In this document: one piece after another, positions 7,238-10,540 of the stretch | Layout: each line of letters begins with the position of its first letter | Numbering within the stretch: position 1 is the first letter of the stretch | Origin: an uncultured Gemmatimonadota bacterium | GTDB lineage: Bacteria > Gemmatimonadota > Gemmatimonadetes > Gemmatimonadales > Gemmatimonadaceae | NCBI GenBank assembly: GCA_946479015.1 | Contig: CAMLEQ010000103.1 | Coordinates: 1-10,540 of the forward strand | Length of the DNA stretch: 10,540 bases | Direction of reading: 5' to 3' | Notes under the pieces: model-generated | The model's input: only the letters and a program-made list of their open reading frames with translations | What the model was told of the DNA's origin: nothing | The model's database searches: none | Made by a program: the position numbers and the translations under genes

Positions 7238-8676
7238 TGTCGGACGAGCTGACGCTCCACCCCGACCGCTACTTCGACCCCGACCCGGCTATCGGGGGGG
7301 TGGCGCGCGCGCTCCACGAGGAGACGCGCGCGCTGCCGCTGGTCTGTCCGCACGGGCACGTGGAGGCGAAGCTGCTCGCGGAGAACGCGCCGTTTCCCGA
7401 GCCGGCGTCGCTGATCATCGTGCCCGACCACTACATCGTGCGCATGCTGTACTCGCGCGGCGTGCCGATGGAGGCGCTCGGGATCCCGACACGCGACGGC
7501 ACGCCGGTGGAGCGGAACCCGCGCAAGATCTGGCGCACCTTCGCCGAGCACTGGCACCTGTTCCTCGGCACGCCGAGCGGCGCGTGGCTCGGGCACGAGC
7601 TGCACGAGGTGTTCGGGATTCGCCGTGTCCCGTCCCGGGACACGGCGGATGCGACCTATGATGAGATCGCCGAGCGCCTGGCCTCGCCGGAGTACCGTCC
7701 GCGCGCGCTCTTCGAGCGGTTCGGCATCGAGGTGCTCACCACCACCGATGCCGCCGCCGACTCGCTCGAGCATCATCGCGCCATCCGCGCCTCCGGGTGG
7801 ACGGGGCGCGTGATCCCGTGCTTTCGCCCCGATGCGCTCTTCCAGATCGCGCGGCCAGGGTGGCGCGCGGAGCTCGACGCGCTCGGGCGCGCGGACGGCG
7901 CCCCGGTGCGCGACTACACGGGCTTCGTGCGCGCGCTCGAGCGGCGCCGCGCGTTCTTCCGGTCGCACGGTGCCACCTCCACCGACCACGGCGTGGAGGA
8001 GCCGTTCACGCACCGTCTGGACGAGAACGAAGCCGCGTCGCTGTTCGCGGCGGCGCTCGCCGGACGGGCGACTCCGGTGCAGCAGCAGCGCTTCGAGGCG
8101 CACATGCTGGTGGAGATGGCGCGCATGTCCGTGGAGGACGGGATGGTGATGCAGCTCCACGCCGGCGCGCTGCGCGACCACAACCGCGCCGTGTACGAGC
8201 GCTTCGGCCCGAACACCGGCGGCGACATCCCGGTGGCCACCGAGTGGACGCGCAACCTGCGTGAGCTGCTCAACGCCTACGGCAACGACCCGCGGCTCAC
8301 GCTCATCGCCTTCACCCTCGACGAGTCCACGTACTCGCGCGAGCTGGCGCCACTCGCCGGGCACTACCCCGCGCTCCGCCTGGGGCCGCCGTGGTGGTTC
8401 CACGACTCCATCGAGGGGATGACGCGCTTCCGCCGGCGCACCACGGAGACGGCGGGGATCTGGAACACCGTCGGCTTCAACGACGACACGCGCGCGTTCT
8501 GCTCCATTCCCGCGCGGCACGACCTGGCGCGGCGCATGGACGCGAACTTCCTCGCCGGGCTCGTGGCGCGCCACATCGTGAGCGAGGACGATGCGCGGCG
8601 GATGGCGCGCGCGCTCGCCTACGAGCTGGCGCGGGATGCGTACAAGCTGGCCGGAGGCGCGGCGGGGGCCGCCTAG
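7237..8676 (+). CDS. uxaC: Uronate isomerase (glucuronate isomerase)
   Basis: Converts D-glucuronate to D-fructuronate, and galacturonate to tagaturonate, in the cytoplasm; it is the entry step of the pathway encoded here. Length 479 residues, normal for the family. It is an amidohydrolase-fold protein with the metal-binding HxH at H39-G40-H41 (CPHGHV), followed by IIVPDHYIVRMLYSRG (60-75), FGIEVLTTTDAA (162-173), the STDHG segment (248-252), and GIWNTVGFNDDTRAF (407-421) near the C-terminus. The PHGHV and PDHY wording fits the Caulobacter-like UxaC subgroup rather than the E. coli form. The ATG at 7237 overlaps the preceding stop (TGATG). The frame is open far upstream, but family similarity begins only at this ATG. 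No good ribosome binding site is visible, which suggests translational coupling. A strong inverted repeat spans codons 128-138. Confidence 0.95.
   Translation: MSDELTLHPDRYFDPDPAIGGVARALHEETRALPLVCPHGHVEAKLLAENAPFPEPASLIIVPDHYIVRMLYSRGVPMEALGIPTRDGTPVERNPRKIWRTFAEHWHLFLGTPSGAWLGHELHEVFGIRRVPSRDTADATYDEIAERLASPEYRPRALFERFGIEVLTTTDAAADSLEHHRAIRASGWTGRVIPCFRPDALFQIARPGWRAELDALGRADGAPVRDYTGFVRALERRRAFFRSHGATSTDHGVEEPFTHRLDENEAASLFAAALAGRATPVQQQRFEAHMLVEMARMSVEDGMVMQLHAGALRDHNRAVYERFGPNTGGDIPVATEWTRNLRELLNAYGNDPRLTLIAFTLDESTYSRELAPLAGHYPALRLGPPWWFHDSIEGMTRFRRRTTETAGIWNTVGFNDDTRAFCSIPARHDLARRMDANFLAGLVARHIVSEDDARRMARALAYELARDAYKLAGGAAGAA
7618..7650 (+). repeat. Perfect 12-bp inverted repeat (hairpin) inside uxaC
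   Basis: CGCCGTGTCCCG (7621-7632) and its exact reverse complement CGGGACACGGCG (7636-7647) are separated by only TCC. Three more outer pairs, one of them U-G, extend the RNA stem to 15 bp. The element covers exactly 11 codons, 128-138, of uxaC. The codons at this spot and just after it (ATT, CGT, GAT, TAT) are less GC-rich at the third position than the surrounding gene. It may be a small repeat element, an mRNA pausing or processing structure, or chance. Confidence 0.85.
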
Positions 8677-8697
8677 CGGCACTCGTCGCGATCGCGC

Positions 8698-9780
8698 ATG
8701 CGAATGACCTTTCGCTGGTACGGGGCGGCGGATCCCATCCCGCTGTCGCGCATCCGCCAGATCCCCGGCGTGACGGGGATCGTGACCGCGCTGCACGACG
8801 TGCCGCCGGGGCGGGCGTGGCCGGTGGACGCGCTCGCGCGGCTGTGCGAGGAGGTGGATCGCGCTGGGCTGACGCTCGCGGTGGTGGAGAGCATCCCCGT
8901 CCACGAGGACATCAAGCTGGGCCGCCCCGCGCGCGACCGGCTCATCGATCGGTGGGCCGCGAGCGTGGCCGCCGTCGGCGCCGTCGGCGTGCCGGTGGTC
9001 TGCTACAACTTCATGCCCATCTTCGACTGGACGCGCACCTCGCTCGCCACGCGGCTGGAGGATGGATCCACGGCCCTCGCGTACGACCACGACGCGCTGG
9101 CGGCGATCGATCTCTCCCAGGGCACCGCCGGGCTTCCGGGCTGGGGGGCGGCGTACGACGCCAACGAGCTGGGGCGATTGCTGGAGGCCTACCGGGGGAT
9201 CGACGGCGAGCGGCTGTGGGAGCACCTCGCGTACTTCCTCGAGCGCGTGGTGCCGGTGGCGACGGACGCGGGGGTGAAGCTCGCGCTGCACCCCGACGAT
9301 CCGCCGTGGCCGATCTTCGGGCTCCCGCGAATCCTCGGCGACGGCGCCGCGCTCGAGCGGCTGGTGTCGCTGGTGGACAGCCCGGCGAACGGCGTGACGT
9401 TCTGCACCGGATCGCTCGGCGCCTCGCCGGCGAACGATCTCCCGGATATCCCGCGGCCGCTCGGCGAGCGCGGACGCCATCACTTCGCGCACTGCCGCAA
9501 CGTGCGCGTCACCGGAGAGCGGCGCTTCCACGAGACCGCGCACCCCTCGGCGTGCGGCAGCGTGGACATGTTCGCCGTGCTTCGCGCGCTGCACGACGCG
9601 GGGTTCGATGGGCCCATGCGTCCGGACCACGGCCGGATGATCTGGGACGAGGAGGGGCGGCCGGGGTACGGGCTGCACGATCGCGCGCTCGGCGCCACGT
9701 ACCTGCTGGGGATGTGGGAGGCGATCGCGCGAAGCGCGCCCGCGACCGGGCGCGCCGCACACGAACACACTCGGACATGA
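8698..9780 (+). CDS. uxuA: Mannonate dehydratase (canonical UxuA)
   Basis: Dehydrates D-mannonate to 2-keto-3-deoxygluconate with a divalent metal in the cytoplasm. The protein has 360 residues and follows the E. coli protein closely at the N-terminus (FRWYG, TGIVTALH, VVESIPVHEDIK, VCYNFMPIFDWTRT). It is about 35 residues shorter, mainly through a missing insert near residue 140. Likely metal ligands are H198 (ALHPDDPP), C236 (TFCTGS), H265 (AHCRNV) and D310 (MRPDHG). H311 and Y324 in RPGYG match the catalytic His and Tyr described for the Streptococcus suis enzyme. ATG 8698 gives the same lead length as E. coli UxuA; ATG 8704 is possible. It lies 21 bases after uxaC without a clear ribosome binding site. 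Its stop overlaps the aldolase start by four bases (ATGA). Confidence 0.95.
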   Translation: MRMTFRWYGAADPIPLSRIRQIPGVTGIVTALHDVPPGRAWPVDALARLCEEVDRAGLTLAVVESIPVHEDIKLGRPARDRLIDRWAASVAAVGAVGVPVVCYNFMPIFDWTRTSLATRLEDGSTALAYDHDALAAIDLSQGTAGLPGWGAAYDANELGRLLEAYRGIDGERLWEHLAYFLERVVPVATDAGVKLALHPDDPPWPIFGLPRILGDGAALERLVSLVDSPANGVTFCTGSLGASPANDLPDIPRPLGERGRHHFAHCRNVRVTGERRFHETAHPSACGSVDMFAVLRALHDAGFDGPMRPDHGRMIWDEEGRPGYGLHDRALGATYLLGMWEAIARSAPATGRAAHEHTRT

Positions 9781-10421
9781 ACGACATACTCACACGACTG
9801 AAAGATTGGCGCGTGCTCCCCGTGATCGTGCTCGACGACGCGCGGCACGCGGTGCCGCTGGCGCGGGCGCTCCGCGACGGCGGGCTCCCCTGCGCCGAGG
9901 TCACCTTCCGTACGGCGTGCGCCGAGGACGCCATCCGGGCGATCGCGAGCGAGGTCCCGGACGTGGCCGTCGGCGCGGGGACGGTGCTCACCACGCGGCA
10001 GGCGGAGCGCGCGCGCGAGGCCGGCGCGAGGTTCATCGTGGCGCCGGGTTACAATCCCACCGTGGTGGACTACTGCATCGAGTGCGGGCTGCCGGTGATC
10101 CCCGGCGTGTGCACGCCGTCGGAGATCGAGCACGCGATGGAGCGAGGGATCGAGGTGATGAAGTTCTTCCCGGCAGAGGCGATGGGGGGCGTGCGCTTCC
10201 TGAAGGCCATCGCCGCGCCGTACGCCATGGCGCGCTTCGTCCCCACCGGCGGGATCACGCCGGCGAACCTGCCGGAGTATCTGGCGATCCCGCAGGTGGT
10301 AGCGTGCGGCGGATCGTGGCTCGCGCCGCGCGACTGGATCGCGGCGGAGCGGTTCGACCGCATCCGAGAGGAAACCGAGACGGCGGTGCGAGCCGCCGGG
10401 ACGCATACAGGAGGGAAATGA
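9777..10421 (+). CDS. kdgA: 2-keto-3-deoxy-6-phosphogluconate (KDPG) aldolase
   Basis: Class I aldolase that splits KDPG into pyruvate and glyceraldehyde 3-phosphate, the last step of the route. The protein has 214 residues, usual for the Eda/KdgA family. Visible motifs: PVIVLDD (15-21), E41 in EVTFRT (the general acid/base position), GAGTVL (66-71), the Schiff-base lysine K129 in VMKFFPAE, and the phosphate-binding PTGGI (156-160). PGVCTPSE (109-116) is also typical. The start ATG overlaps the uxuA stop as ATGA and has no clear ribosome binding site of its own, so translation is probably coupled. Bifunctional KHG/KDPG activity is common in this family and cannot be excluded. The gene could equally be called eda. 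Confidence 0.95.
   Translation: MNDILTRLKDWRVLPVIVLDDARHAVPLARALRDGGLPCAEVTFRTACAEDAIRAIASEVPDVAVGAGTVLTTRQAERAREAGARFIVAPGYNPTVVDYCIECGLPVIPGVCTPSEIEHAMERGIEVMKFFPAEAMGGVRFLKAIAAPYAMARFVPTGGITPANLPEYLAIPQVVACGGSWLAPRDWIAAERFDRIREETETAVRAAGTHTGGK
10409..10414 (+). promoter_or_regulatory. Ribosome binding site AGGAGG for the PfkB-family kinase
   Basis: AGGAGG (extended to AGGAGGG) lies eight bases before the ATG at 10423, within the last codons of the aldolase gene. This decides for ATG 10423 against the out-of-frame ATG at 10418, which overlaps the aldolase stop. Confidence 0.8.
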
Positions 10422-10422
10422 G

Positions 10423-10540
10423 ATGGCGAAGGTCGTGACCTTCGGCGAGATCATGCTGCGGCTGAAGCCCCCCGAGAGAGAACGACTGTTCCAGTCGCCG
10501 GTGCTCGAGGCGACGTTCGGCGGCGCGGAGGCGAACGTGG
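10423..10540 (+). CDS. kdgK: PfkB-family sugar kinase, likely 2-keto-3-deoxygluconate kinase (3' partial)
   Basis: Only the first 39 codons are in the window. They begin MAKVVTFGEIMLRLKPPE and continue to TFGGAEANV, the N-terminal beta strand and the first PfkB substrate-binding segment (GGAEANV). The FGEIMLRL wording is typical of KDG kinases, which phosphorylate 2-keto-3-deoxygluconate to KDPG with ATP. That step is exactly what is missing between UxuA and the aldolase upstream. One base separates the aldolase stop from this ATG. Another PfkB kinase, such as fructokinase, cannot be fully ruled out from so short a piece. Confidence 0.85.
   Translation, partial: MAKVVTFGEIMLRLKPPERERLFQSPVLEATFGGAEANV

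Noticed and set aside
8971..8988. Tandem duplication of the 9-mer GCCGTCGGC in uxuA
   Set aside because: It encodes Ala-Val-Gly twice within an ordinary helix-to-strand stretch; a short in-frame repeat of this kind is common in GC-rich genes.

Overview
The window is a tightly packed, single-strand (+) catabolic gene cluster from a high-GC bacterium, with codons ending overwhelmingly in G or C. It carries two glycoside hydrolases of the GH2 type followed by what looks like a full D-glucuronate breakdown route. The base composition, the mix of secreted GH2 enzymes with uronate genes, and the lack of strong Shine-Dalgarno sequences at most starts would suit a Gemmatimonadota-like soil bacterium. 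That assignment is inference: Acidobacteriota or an alphaproteobacterium is not excluded.

Layout. Bases 1-2310 hold the 3' part of a GH2 beta-glycosidase with DUF4982-like and malectin-like C-terminal domains; its start lies before the window. Bases 2310-5252 hold a secreted GH2-like protein with a shortened N-terminus and a glutamine-amidotransferase-like region near its C-terminus. Bases 5287-6129 hold an SDR-type D-mannonate oxidoreductase. Bases 6173-7237 hold a divergent UxuA-family protein. Bases 7237-8676 hold uronate isomerase UxaC. Bases 8698-9780 hold a canonical mannonate dehydratase UxuA. Bases 9777-10421 hold KDPG aldolase. Bases 10423-10540 hold the first 39 codons of a PfkB-family sugar kinase, most likely KDG kinase.

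How the genes fit together. The GH2 enzymes would release a sugar, probably a beta-linked uronic acid, outside the cytoplasm. UxaC converts glucuronate to fructuronate, the SDR reduces it to mannonate, and UxuA dehydrates mannonate to 2-keto-3-deoxygluconate (KDG). The kinase phosphorylates KDG, and the aldolase splits KDPG to pyruvate and glyceraldehyde 3-phosphate. Gene junctions overlap by 1-4 bases (2310, 7237, 9777-9780) or are separated by 1-43 bases, so one transcript is likely. No promoter, transporter or regulator is visible inside the window, and no intergenic stretch exceeds 50 bases.

Points that stand out: two UxuA-family proteins flank uxaC, and only one keeps the usual region after the metal-binding Asp-His. 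The second GH2 protein has an unusual architecture. A perfect 12-bp inverted repeat with a 3-base loop sits inside uxaC. I see no RNA genes, insertion sequences, CRISPR arrays or replication origins.
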